This document shows positions 7,917 to 15,653 of a stretch of DNA of 33,042 bases, piece after piece. A program made the position numbers and the translations under genes. Within the stretch, counting starts at the first letter, position 1. Every line of letters starts with the position of its first letter. Below the pieces are notes generated by a model. That model saw nothing but the letters and a program-made list of their open reading frames with translations, had not been told where the DNA came from and made no database searches. Source of the DNA: CAZIHO01 sp964538875. Lineage in GTDB: Bacteria; Pseudomonadota; Gammaproteobacteria; Chromatiales; Chromatiaceae. Location of the stretch: assembly GCA_964538875.1 (NCBI GenBank), contig CAZIHO010000024.1, forward strand, positions 1 through 33,042. Reading direction: 5' to 3'.

Positions 7917-10900
7917 ATGGTGATGGTCGGATCGAGAGCCGGGCTTTCCCGCTGGGGATGGTTGCTCGCCTGTTGGATTGGGTTGGCCGGTGGCAGCGGG
8001 GAAACCGGGCCGGGTGCCGGCCGGGCTCCGGACATGGCGGCGGCGCGTCGCATGCAGCGGGCCGCACTGCTCATGGATCGCTTCGACTTCCGGGCCGGCG
8101 AACAGGCCCTGGCGGAATTGATCCGGGATTACCCGACTTGGCGGGAACCCCGCCTGGACCGGGCCATCGCGATCCTCAACCGGGGTAAGACCGGGGATCA
8201 GGCGCAAGCCTTGTTGCTGGTGGAGTCCTTCCTCAAGGGTGAGCCAGGATCAGTTCGGGCCCACTACCTGGCCGGCCTGATCCAGTTGCAACGGGGCGAG
8301 GCGGAACCCGCCGCCCAGCAACTGCAACAGGCGGTCGATGGGGATCCCCAGGATGCCTATGCCGCCTATTTCCTGGCCGAGGCCCTGTCCCGGTTGGGCC
8401 GGCATGACGAGGCCCTGGTGCACTATCAACAGGCCACCGGACTGGATCCCCTGTTACGCAGCGCCTATTACGGCGTCTTTCAGTCCCTCCAGCATCTCAC
8501 CCCAGGTACCGACGGCCGGGTACCCCTGGAACGCTTCCAGCGTTTGGCGCGCAATCCCCAGGCCCGCAAGGCGGAGTTTCGCTATACCCGCATGGGTCCC
8601 AAGGCAGAGGTGCGCGCCCCAGGCCGGGCGGTGGTGCGGGAGCCGGCGCCCCTGGCCGGATCGGTATTCGAGCCTGAGCGCCGGCTGGGATGGGAGGGGT
8701 CGGAGGAGGTTGCCTGGTCGTCCCGGCTCGGCACCCGGCCACCCTCGGATATCACGGTGACCGACTGGAACGGCGACGGTATCCCGGATCTGTTCCTGGC
8801 GGACGCCCTCAACGATGCGGACGCGCCGAATCTACTGTTGGAGGGCCTGTCGAACGGGGGGTTCCGTTGGTTGCGGGATCATCCGCTCGCCAAGGTCCCG
8901 GATGTCAACGCCGCCCTGTGGGGCGACCTGGATTACGACGGACGGGTGGATGTCTATCTGTGCCGGCGGGGGCCCAACCAATTGTGGCGCCAAACCGAGC
9001 CGGGGCATTGGCTGGACGACACCGCCGCCAGCGGAACCTCTGGGGGGGACGTGGACACCCAGGGCGGCGCCCTGTTCGACGCGGATCACGACGGGGATTT
9101 GGACATTTGGCTGGTGAATGGGGACGCCCCCAACGAATTATTCAGCAACAACCGGAACGGCACCTTTCGTCCCTTGGCGGAGGAACGGGGCGTGGCCGGC
9201 GACGGCCGTCCCTCGGTCCAGGCGCTGCCGGTGGACCTGAACGCGGACCGGGACCTGGACCTGATCCTGCTGCACCGGGATCCGCCCCACGAGGTCTATC
9301 TCAACGACCGTCTGTGGAATTACCGGGCCGGGAGTAGTTTCGAGGCGTTCGTGGAGACTCCGGCGCTGGCGGCGGTGGCGGTGGATCAGGACCGGGACGG
9401 CTGCCAGGAAGTGTTCACCCTAACGCCGGACGGCCGCCTGTTGGTCTGGTCGGCCCAAAATGGTGGCACCTGGGAATCCAGGGAACTGAAGCGCTTTGAG
9501 CCCACCGACTGGGGTCAACTGGCGGTGCTGGACGGCACCGGCGGCGGCGTGCCCCAAATTCTGGTGGTGACCGCCCAGGGTTGGTCGCTGGTAGACGCCC
9601 AAGGGCGCACCCTGACGGAGGCGACCGGCCCGGCCGACCGGGCCTGGCGCGGAGCTCTGCCCCTGGTGCTGGATCCGGCGCGGGGCCCTGGGATTCTGGG
9701 CTTGAGGGATGATGGAGTGTTTTGGTGGGCACCGGGGGTGGGGCGGTATCCCTTTTTGACCCTGGCCCTGTCCGGGTCCACGGATTACGGCGTGCCAAGC
9801 CGCTCCAACGGGTCCGGCATTGGTACCCAGGTGCTGGCACGGGCCGGTGCTCGCTGGAGCACGGCGCCGGTGGCGCGCCAGCATTCCGGGCCGGGCCAGG
9901 GGTTCCAGCCCTTGAGTATTGGGTTGGGTGGCGCACGCCAGGCGGACCGGGTGTCTCTCCAATGGCCGGACGGCACCATCCAAACCGAATTGGACCTGGA
10001 GGCGGGCCGGATTCAGAGCATCCCCGAAACCCGGCGCCACGCGTCCAACAGTCCGGTGTTGTTTGCCTGGAATGGCAGCCAGCAGGCGTTTGTCACCGAC
10101 CTGTTGGCGGGCGCCAACCAGGGTTATGCGGTGGGTCCCGGCGAATACGCGCCGGTGCGACCCTGGGAAAACCTGCCTGTTCCGGAAGGTCTGGTTCAGC
10201 CCCGCAATGGGCGCTTCGGGTTCAAGCTTACCCAACCCATTTCGGAAGTGGCCTATATCGACGGCGCGCGTCTGGTGATTTGGGAACTGCCGCCGGAATG
10301 GCGGGTGGTGTTGGACGAACGCCTGGGCGTGTTGGAACCCAAACCCACTGGCGCCGCCCGCTTCTATCGGGAGGAGCTGAGCCCGGTCAAGGTTTGGAAC
10401 GAGCGGGAAGAAGATGTCACGGATGTGATCCGGGATCTGGACGGCCGCGCGGCGCCCCCTGGAGACCTGGACCCCCGCTTCATCGGTCGCCTGGCCGGGG
10501 AACATATCCTGACTCTGGAATTCGACCAACCCCTGGACGGACATGCCGGCGATCCGGTGCTGGTGGCGGATGGCTGGGTGGAACTGCCCTATTCCCAGAC
10601 CCTGTTCTCGGCTTGGCAGGCCGGTGCCGATTATTGGGCGCCCACCCTGGAGGCCCAGGACAAGGAAGGCAATTGGCAATTACTGCGGGAGCAGTTTGGT
10701 TACCCAGCCGGTATGCGGCGGCGGATTTCCGTGGCCCTCGGACAACTGCCGGCCGGCACCCAGGCGCTGCGTATTCGCAGCAACATGGAAATTTATTGGG
10801 ACCGGATGTCGGTGGTGTTCACCCAGCCCCAACCGGAAATGCGCCGCCATGAACTCTTTCCGGTGGCGGCGCGGGTCGGCTGGAGCGGCTTCCCCAATTG

Positions 10901-11270
10901 TCGGCGCACACCGGATGGACCGCCCCGTTGCGATTATGAGCAGCGGGCGCCGTTCGCGGATGTGCGGGTGCCGGCGGGGCTCTATACCGCCTACGGCGAT
11001 GCCTTGCCGCTGCTGGCCGAAACCGACGACGCCCTGGCCATCATCGGACCCGGCGACGAACTGGAACTGGAGTATGCGGTACCCCAGGTTCCGGCGGCGC
11101 CGGGCTGGTCCAGGTTCTATGTGCTGGAAGTGAACGGCTGGGTCAAGGACATGGATCTCTACACCAAGGATGGCGAGACGGTGGAGCCGCTGCCCGATAA
11201 TAAATTGCCGGACGCCAAGCGGGACGAACTGCACCGGCGCTTCAATACTCGCTATCGGGATGGGGACTGA
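7917..11270 (+). CDS. Large exported TPR / FG-GAP (VCBS) / ASPIC-UnbV protein, CRTAC1-like
   Basis: A ~1117-residue exported protein. The start is uncertain: ATG at 7917 is chosen, TTG at 7878 and ATG at 7923 are in frame, and none has a good ribosome-binding site. Numbering from 7878, a hydrophobic signal segment (26-40) contains LLAC, so a lipoprotein is possible. TPR-like helices span about 60-205. FG-GAP/VCBS repeats (about 290-515) carry Ca2+-loop motifs such as DWNGDGIPD, DLDYDGRVD, DADHDGDLD and DQDRDGCQE. An ASPIC/UnbV domain (about 640-716) includes NGSGIGTQV and LQWPDGT. The last ~410 residues belong to no domain I can name and are rich in Trp, Pro and aromatic residues. FG-GAP/ASPIC proteins resemble CRTAC1, with a predicted beta-propeller fold and cell-surface or periplasmic location. 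The role is unknown. Confidence 0.85.
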   Translation: MVMVGSRAGLSRWGWLLACWIGLAGGSGETGPGAGRAPDMAAARRMQRAALLMDRFDFRAGEQALAELIRDYPTWREPRLDRAIAILNRGKTGDQAQALLLVESFLKGEPGSVRAHYLAGLIQLQRGEAEPAAQQLQQAVDGDPQDAYAAYFLAEALSRLGRHDEALVHYQQATGLDPLLRSAYYGVFQSLQHLTPGTDGRVPLERFQRLARNPQARKAEFRYTRMGPKAEVRAPGRAVVREPAPLAGSVFEPERRLGWEGSEEVAWSSRLGTRPPSDITVTDWNGDGIPDLFLADALNDADAPNLLLEGLSNGGFRWLRDHPLAKVPDVNAALWGDLDYDGRVDVYLCRRGPNQLWRQTEPGHWLDDTAASGTSGGDVDTQGGALFDADHDGDLDIWLVNGDAPNELFSNNRNGTFRPLAEERGVAGDGRPSVQALPVDLNADRDLDLILLHRDPPHEVYLNDRLWNYRAGSSFEAFVETPALAAVAVDQDRDGCQEVFTLTPDGRLLVWSAQNGGTWESRELKRFEPTDWGQLAVLDGTGGGVPQILVVTAQGWSLVDAQGRTLTEATGPADRAWRGALPLVLDPARGPGILGLRDDGVFWWAPGVGRYPFLTLALSGSTDYGVPSRSNGSGIGTQVLARAGARWSTAPVARQHSGPGQGFQPLSIGLGGARQADRVSLQWPDGTIQTELDLEAGRIQSIPETRRHASNSPVLFAWNGSQQAFVTDLLAGANQGYAVGPGEYAPVRPWENLPVPEGLVQPRNGRFGFKLTQPISEVAYIDGARLVIWELPPEWRVVLDERLGVLEPKPTGAARFYREELSPVKVWNEREEDVTDVIRDLDGRAAPPGDLDPRFIGRLAGEHILTLEFDQPLDGHAGDPVLVADGWVELPYSQTLFSAWQAGADYWAPTLEAQDKEGNWQLLREQFGYPAGMRRRISVALGQLPAGTQALRIRSNMEIYWDRMSVVFTQPQPEMRRHELFPVAARVGWSGFPNCRRTPDGPPRCDYEQRAPFADVRVPAGLYTAYGDALPLLAETDDALAIIGPGDELELEYAVPQVPAAPGWSRFYVLEVNGWVKDMDLYTKDGETVEPLPDNKLPDAKRDELHRRFNTRYRDGD

Positions 11271-11291
11271 GTACCCGCCGGCCGGGGGCGG

Positions 11292-12083
11292 CTAACCGAG
11301 CAGGAGATGTAACCCAATTCCCGCCAGTAGCAGGGCAAACACTCGCTTGAGGGTGGCGGTGGGCAGCCGATGGGCCAGGTGGGCGCCGTATCCAGCGAAC
11401 AGGGTGCTGGTGGCGAGAATCCCTAGGCAGGCAGGCCAATGGATGTAGCCGCTGCTATAGGCCGGTAAATCCGTCTGACCCGCGCCGGATATCCAGTAGC
11501 CTAGCGCTCCCGCCAGCGCGATGGGCAAACCACAGGCCGCCGAGGTGGCGACCGCCTCGCGCATGGAGACCCGGTTCCAGGCCAGGAAGGGTACCGTCAT
11601 GCTACCGCCGCCGATCCCCACCAGGGCCGAAATCAGCCCAATCGATGTACCCGCCAGCGTCATTCCCGGCCAGCCGGGTAATTCGGAATGGGCGCTGGGT
11701 TTGAGATCCAGGGCCAATTGGGCCGCCACCCCGAGGGCGAATAGACCGAATAGGCTCCGCAATCCGGTCCCCGGCAGGTTGCCGGCGACGGCGGCGCCCA
11801 TCAGGCTACCGGCCAGAATGCCGGGCGTGAGTCGCGCTACGGCGGGCCAACGTACCGCGCCGCGCCGGTGATGGGCGCGGATGGACGCCAAGGAAGTGCC
11901 AATGATGGATGCCAGGGAGGTGCCGATGGCCAGGTGCATGATGAGATGGTCCGGATATTCCAGCAGGCGGAACCCGAACACCAGGGAGGGCACGATCACC
12001 AAGCCGCCGCCGACGCCCAACAGTCCGGCCAGGATGCCGGTGACCACGCCAACCGCCAGATACAGCAGGGCGGCGGTCAGCAT
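11292..12083 (-). CDS. TauE/SafE family membrane permease
   Basis: A 263-residue inner-membrane protein with about eight hydrophobic segments and the two family half-repeats, GLLGVGGGLVIVPSLVFG (about 21-38) and ALVGIGGGSMTVPFLAWN (about 150-167). The family (formerly DUF81) is linked to export of sulfite, sulfoacetate or other organosulfur anions, but substrates differ widely. The start overlaps the stop of the upstream amidotransferase gene by one base (TGATG), so translation is coupled. A 24-bp tandem near-repeat at 11880-11927 encodes the doubled motif IGTSLASI; related proteins have a similar internal echo, so it is probably not a mutation. It ends 21 bp from the convergent FG-GAP gene. 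Family call firm; substrate unknown. Confidence 0.88.
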   Translation of the reverse strand: MLTAALLYLAVGVVTGILAGLLGVGGGLVIVPSLVFGFRLLEYPDHLIMHLAIGTSLASIIGTSLASIRAHHRRGAVRWPAVARLTPGILAGSLMGAAVAGNLPGTGLRSLFGLFALGVAAQLALDLKPSAHSELPGWPGMTLAGTSIGLISALVGIGGGSMTVPFLAWNRVSMREAVATSAACGLPIALAGALGYWISGAGQTDLPAYSSGYIHWPACLGILATSTLFAGYGAHLAHRLPTATLKRVFALLLAGIGLHLLLG

Positions 12084-12790
12084 CAGAGGCCGGCGTCTGT
12101 CAGCCAGCGGCGCCAGGCGTGATGGGCGGCCCGGGTCAGGGCGGGGCCATGTTGAGCGGTGGCGGTCCGGAGGCTAGGGGCGTCAGTACCCGGCGTGGTT
12201 GCGATTTCCAGGGCATGCCCAATCAGCCAGCGCTCCAGTTCCGCCGGGTCCAATTCCAGATGAAACTGAAGTCCCAGCACCTTGGGGCCGAGGCTGAAGC
12301 CCTGGTTGGGCGTGATGGGGGTGCTGGCCAGCCGTTGGGCGTCCTCGGGCAGGTCAAAGGTATCCCCGTGCCAATGGGGTACCTGGAAATTGCAGTCCTG
12401 GAGTTCTGCCAGGCAGCTTTTGGCCCCGGCCGGGGTTAATTGGATGGGGGACCAGCCAATTTCCCGTGCGCTACCCGGATAGACCGGGGCGCCCAAGGCC
12501 TTGGCCATCAATTGGGCACCCAGGCAAATGCCGAGCAGGGGCCGCTCGCTGGCCAGGCGTTGGCGAATGAGGGCCAGTTCCTCCCGTAAAAAGGGGTACA
12601 GGTGCTCGTCATTGGCCCCAATGGGCGCACCCAGCACCACCAGCAGGGCCGGCTGCTGGGCGTCCAGGTTGCCTAGGTCGTTGATGCCTGCGTCCGCGTA
12701 TCGGACCCGGTAGCCCCGGCCGCTCAGGATGGGCGCTAGGGTGCCCAGGTGCTCGAAGCCGACATGGCGAATGGCAAGGATTTCCCGCAT
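12083..12790 (-). CDS. Class I glutamine amidotransferase (GMP synthase-like, stand-alone)
   Basis: A 235-residue cytoplasmic protein of the GATase1 superfamily. It has the nucleophile elbow LLGICLGAQLMA (Cys89) and the second part of the triad in LGLQFHLELD (His177, Glu179). The oxyanion region VVLGAPIGAN is present at about 51-60. Stand-alone relatives (often annotated GMP synthase-like or YfeJ) hydrolyse glutamine or act on gamma-glutamyl compounds; the acceptor here is unknown. The ~45-residue C-terminus (about 190-235) is outside the catalytic fold. It begins 39 bp after ftsH on the same strand and overlaps the TauE/SafE gene by one base, so the three may be co-transcribed. No strong ribosome-binding site precedes the ATG. 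Confidence 0.87.
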   Translation of the reverse strand: MREILAIRHVGFEHLGTLAPILSGRGYRVRYADAGINDLGNLDAQQPALLVVLGAPIGANDEHLYPFLREELALIRQRLASERPLLGICLGAQLMAKALGAPVYPGSAREIGWSPIQLTPAGAKSCLAELQDCNFQVPHWHGDTFDLPEDAQRLASTPITPNQGFSLGPKVLGLQFHLELDPAELERWLIGHALEIATTPGTDAPSLRTATAQHGPALTRAAHHAWRRWLTDAGL

Positions 12791-12829
12791 GGGGTTGGTC
12801 TCTGGGTACCTAGGATCTGTGCCCCATGG

Positions 12830-14755
12830 TCAGTGCTCGCCCACCGGGCCGCCCACCACCGGCGGGGGTTCCGGCGATTGGGGCCGGCTGGCTGGCCGGC
12901 CGCCGCCGGCCTTGCTGCCCCCGGAATCCTTGGGCGGTTCCGGTGCCCGCACCGGGCGGCCGGCCATGATGTCGTCGATTTGGTCGCTGTCGATGGTTTC
13001 ATACAGCAGCAGCGCCTCGGCCATGGCGTCCAGTTTGTCCCGGTTGTCCCGGATCAGCCGCACGGCGGTTTGGTACTGGGTATCCACGATGCGCCGCACC
13101 TCCGCATCGATGGTCTTTTCAGTTTCGTCGGAAACCCGTTTATGCCGGGTCACCGAGCGGCCCAGGAATACCTCGCCTTCTTCGTCCGCGTAGGCGAGGG
13201 GGCCTAGCCGGTCCGAAAGACCCCAGCGGGTCACCATGTTGCGGGCCAATTTGGTGGTCCGCTCGATGTCATTCTGGGCGCCGGTAGTCACTTGGTCTGG
13301 GCCGAATACCATTTCCTCGGCGACCCGGCCGCCGAAGAGGCTGGCAATCTGGCTTTCCAGTTGGCGCCGGTTGAGGCTATAGCGATCCCGCTCCGGTAGG
13401 AATAGGGTTACGCCCAGGGCCCGGCCCCGGGGGATGATGGTCACCTTATGCACCGGGTCATGATCCGGCATCAACCGGCCCACTACCGCGTGACCGGCCT
13501 CATGCACCGCCGTCAGGCGCTTTTCCCGGTCGTTCATGATGAGGCTGCGGCGCTCGGTGCCCATCAGGATCTTGTCCTTAGCCTTCTCGAAGTCCGCCAT
13601 GTCCACCAGGCGTTTGTTGGCGCGGGCCGCGAACAGAGCCGCCTCGTTCACCAGGTTGGCCAGATCGGCGCCGGAGAAGCCGGGCGTACCCCTGGCCAGG
13701 GTGCGGGAGTCCACGTCGGGATCCAGGGGCACCTTGCGCATATGTACCTTGAGGATGGCGTCCCGCCCGGCAATATCCGGCAGCCCCACCACCACCTGAC
13801 GGTCGAAGCGACCCGGCCGCAACAGCGCCGGATCCAGCACGTCCGGGCGATTGGTGGCGGCGATCACGATCACGCCTTCATTGCCGCTGAAGCCGTCCAT
13901 CTCCACCAGCAGTTGGTTGAGGGTTTGCTCCCGCTCGTCGTGTCCGCCGCCCAGTCCCGCGCCCCGGCGCCGGCCCACCGCGTCGATCTCGTCGATGAAC
14001 ACCAGGCAGGGGGATTGCTTCTTGGCCTGCTCGAACAGATCCCGCACCCGGGACGCACCCACGCCCACGAACATTTCCACGAAGTCAGACCCGGAAATGC
14101 TGAAAAAGGCGACCTTGGCCTCACCGGCGATGGCCCGCGCCAGCAGGGTCTTGCCGGTTCCCGGCGGTCCCACCATCAGTACGCCGCGCGGAATGCGGCC
14201 GCCCAGGCTGCCGAAGTGCTGGGGATCCCGGAGGAATTCCACCAGTTCCGCCACGTCCTCCTTGGCTTCCTCGCAGCCGGCTACGTCTTGTAGGGTGACC
14301 TTTACCTCGCCTTCCGCGTGCATCCGCGCCCGGCTCTTGCCGAAGTTGAACAGTCCACCGGAGCCGCCGACGCCCATACCCCGGCGCATGAACCAGAACC
14401 AAACCCCGGCCACCAGAAACACCGGCAGCAGGGCGAAGAATAATTGGCTAAGCAGTCCAGGCTGATCCGGCGGGTCCGCGTTGACCGCGACCTTGTTGCG
14501 TAACAACTCGCTGATCATTTCGCCGTCGTTTGGATCATAGGTCTGGAAACTGGAGCCGTCCTTCCTGCGGCCATGGATTTCCTCGCCCTTGATGGTGACT
14601 TCGACCACCGTGCCGTCCCGCACCGCTTGGATGAAGGTGCTGTAGGGGAGGTTTTCCAGCCGGCGGCTGGCGCCGATGCCCTGCTGACCTAGAACGACCA
14701 GGATCAGGAAGGTGGAGATGGCGAGGAGCAGGGGAACGATGATTTTTCGGTTCAT
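12830..14755 (-). CDS. ftsH: ATP-dependent zinc metalloprotease FtsH
   Basis: A membrane-anchored AAA+ protease that degrades misfolded and short-lived regulatory membrane and cytoplasmic proteins. The start is placed at the ATG at 14755 (641 residues; E. coli FtsH is 644), because the first membrane helix then lies at residues 4-24, as in the family, and AAGG precedes it. The frame stays open to 15004, but that extension is non-conserved. A periplasmic region (25-98) precedes the second helix (about 101-123). The AAA domain has Walker A GPPGTGKT (196-203), pore motif MFVGVGA (228-234), Walker B FIDEID (253-258) and the second region of homology to R317/R320. The zinc site is HEAGH (418-422) with Asp496. 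The last ~40 residues are a Pro/Gly-rich tail. All catalytic residues are intact. The following genes (amidotransferase, permease) differ from the folP neighbour common in gammaproteobacteria. Confidence 0.97.
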   Translation of the reverse strand: MNRKIIVPLLLAISTFLILVVLGQQGIGASRRLENLPYSTFIQAVRDGTVVEVTIKGEEIHGRRKDGSSFQTYDPNDGEMISELLRNKVAVNADPPDQPGLLSQLFFALLPVFLVAGVWFWFMRRGMGVGGSGGLFNFGKSRARMHAEGEVKVTLQDVAGCEEAKEDVAELVEFLRDPQHFGSLGGRIPRGVLMVGPPGTGKTLLARAIAGEAKVAFFSISGSDFVEMFVGVGASRVRDLFEQAKKQSPCLVFIDEIDAVGRRRGAGLGGGHDEREQTLNQLLVEMDGFSGNEGVIVIAATNRPDVLDPALLRPGRFDRQVVVGLPDIAGRDAILKVHMRKVPLDPDVDSRTLARGTPGFSGADLANLVNEAALFAARANKRLVDMADFEKAKDKILMGTERRSLIMNDREKRLTAVHEAGHAVVGRLMPDHDPVHKVTIIPRGRALGVTLFLPERDRYSLNRRQLESQIASLFGGRVAEEMVFGPDQVTTGAQNDIERTTKLARNMVTRWGLSDRLGPLAYADEEGEVFLGRSVTRHKRVSDETEKTIDAEVRRIVDTQYQTAVRLIRDNRDKLDAMAEALLLYETIDSDQIDDIMAGRPVRAPEPPKDSGGSKAGGGRPASRPQSPEPPPVVGGPVGEH

Positions 14756-14965
14756 AAGCTTGGCCTTGGGTGGTCGCGGCGCACCAGCGGTGGCTTGGAT
14801 TTCGGTTACCGGAATTGCATAAGTGCGGGCGCGGGCCCCAAAAGTAAAGCGGATGACCGCCGCCGGGGCAGGGAATTCCAGCGCAGAAGCCGCCCTCTGG
14901 TTACTTTGTCTTGCGCCTAGGAAATCAAGGTCAGGCAGGCTGTTTTCTGTGTTTCCCCGGGGTTC

Positions 14966-14994
14966 ATCATAACAGCATCCCCAATTCCTGTCCC
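14966..14994 (-). promoter_or_regulatory. Candidate sigma70 promoter for ftsH
   Basis: On the minus strand GGGACA (14994-14989) and TATGAT (14971-14966) are 17 bp apart, matching the -35 and -10 consensus at 4 and 5 of 6 positions. It lies just after the greB stop and would give a leader of about 200 nt before the chosen ftsH ATG. I found no clear sigma32 heat-shock promoter in 14756-15017. Confidence 0.35.
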
Positions 14995-15017
14995 GGTGCC
15001 GCACCCTCGCCGCTGAA

Positions 15018-15515
15018 CTAGGGGGGTGCCTGGTAGCCGATGTCCAACACGATCAGTTGCCGTTCGCCGACGGGGGTCCAGACCCGTACCTGGTCGTCCA
15101 GGGTTTTTTTCATCAGGGCCCGGGCCATGGGGGAGTCCATGCTGATGTATCCCAGGCTGGGGTTCAGTTCATCGGGTCCCACGATCCGGTAGCGAAAGGT
15201 CTCGCCCGCCTCATCTTCCAGGGTCACCCAGGCGCCGAAATAGATCCGTTCCCGGTCCCTGGGCAAGTCCCGCACCACCCGCAACACCGGCAGACGCCGT
15301 TGCAAATAGCGGATGCGCCGGTCGATTTCCCGCAACTCCTTTTTGCGGTAGATATATTCGGCGTTTTCCGAGCGATCCCCTTCCGCCGCCGCCGCTGCCA
15401 GAGCCCGGGTCACGTCCGCCCGCCGCACCCATAGGGCTTGGGCCTCGCTTTGCAGGGTGTCGAACCCTTCCGGGGTGATGTAGATCGGCTGAGGCGCGGC
15501 GGTGGGTTCGGCCAT
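15018..15515 (-). CDS. greB: Transcript cleavage factor GreB
   Basis: A 165-residue transcription elongation factor that enters the RNA polymerase secondary channel and stimulates cleavage of backtracked RNA. The N-terminal coiled coil (about 12-88) carries the acidic tip EGDRSENAEYIYRKKELREID, with Asp47 and Glu50 the expected catalytic pair. The C-terminal FKBP-like domain includes the GreB-typical IYFGAWVTLEDEAGE and the closing YISMDSPMARALMKK. The FGAWV motif and basic patches favour GreB over GreA. The ~8-residue N-terminal extension (MAEPTAAP) is longer than in E. coli. It lies upstream of ftsH on the same strand with 262 bp between, so read-through into ftsH is possible but ftsH probably has its own promoter. 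Confidence 0.93.
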   Translation of the reverse strand: MAEPTAAPQPIYITPEGFDTLQSEAQALWVRRADVTRALAAAAAEGDRSENAEYIYRKKELREIDRRIRYLQRRLPVLRVVRDLPRDRERIYFGAWVTLEDEAGETFRYRIVGPDELNPSLGYISMDSPMARALMKKTLDDQVRVWTPVGERQLIVLDIGYQAPP

Positions 15516-15653
15516 GGATAGCCCGTGGGTGGGTCGAGGATGGGCGAGTGGCTTCCGGACCGATGGGCTAGCCGTAGGCCAAGGGCCGGTGCGGGCAGGC
15601 GGCGATCCAGACGGTGTTTCCCGGCGCGTCCCTGCGCCGAAAGGTGTCGATGC

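Noticed and set aside
9420..10679. 419-codon minus-strand frame opposite the FG-GAP protein
   Set aside because: Shadow frame; the plus frame has signal peptide, TPR, FG-GAP and ASPIC motifs.
11880..11927. 24-bp tandem near-repeat in the TauE/SafE gene as a recent duplication
   Set aside because: Protein length is normal and related proteins show a similar internal GTSLA/TSL echo, so it is probably ancestral.
14756..15004. N-terminal extension of FtsH by 83 codons
   Set aside because: The extension is not FtsH-like, would remove the normal N-terminal membrane anchor, and covers the likely ftsH promoter region.
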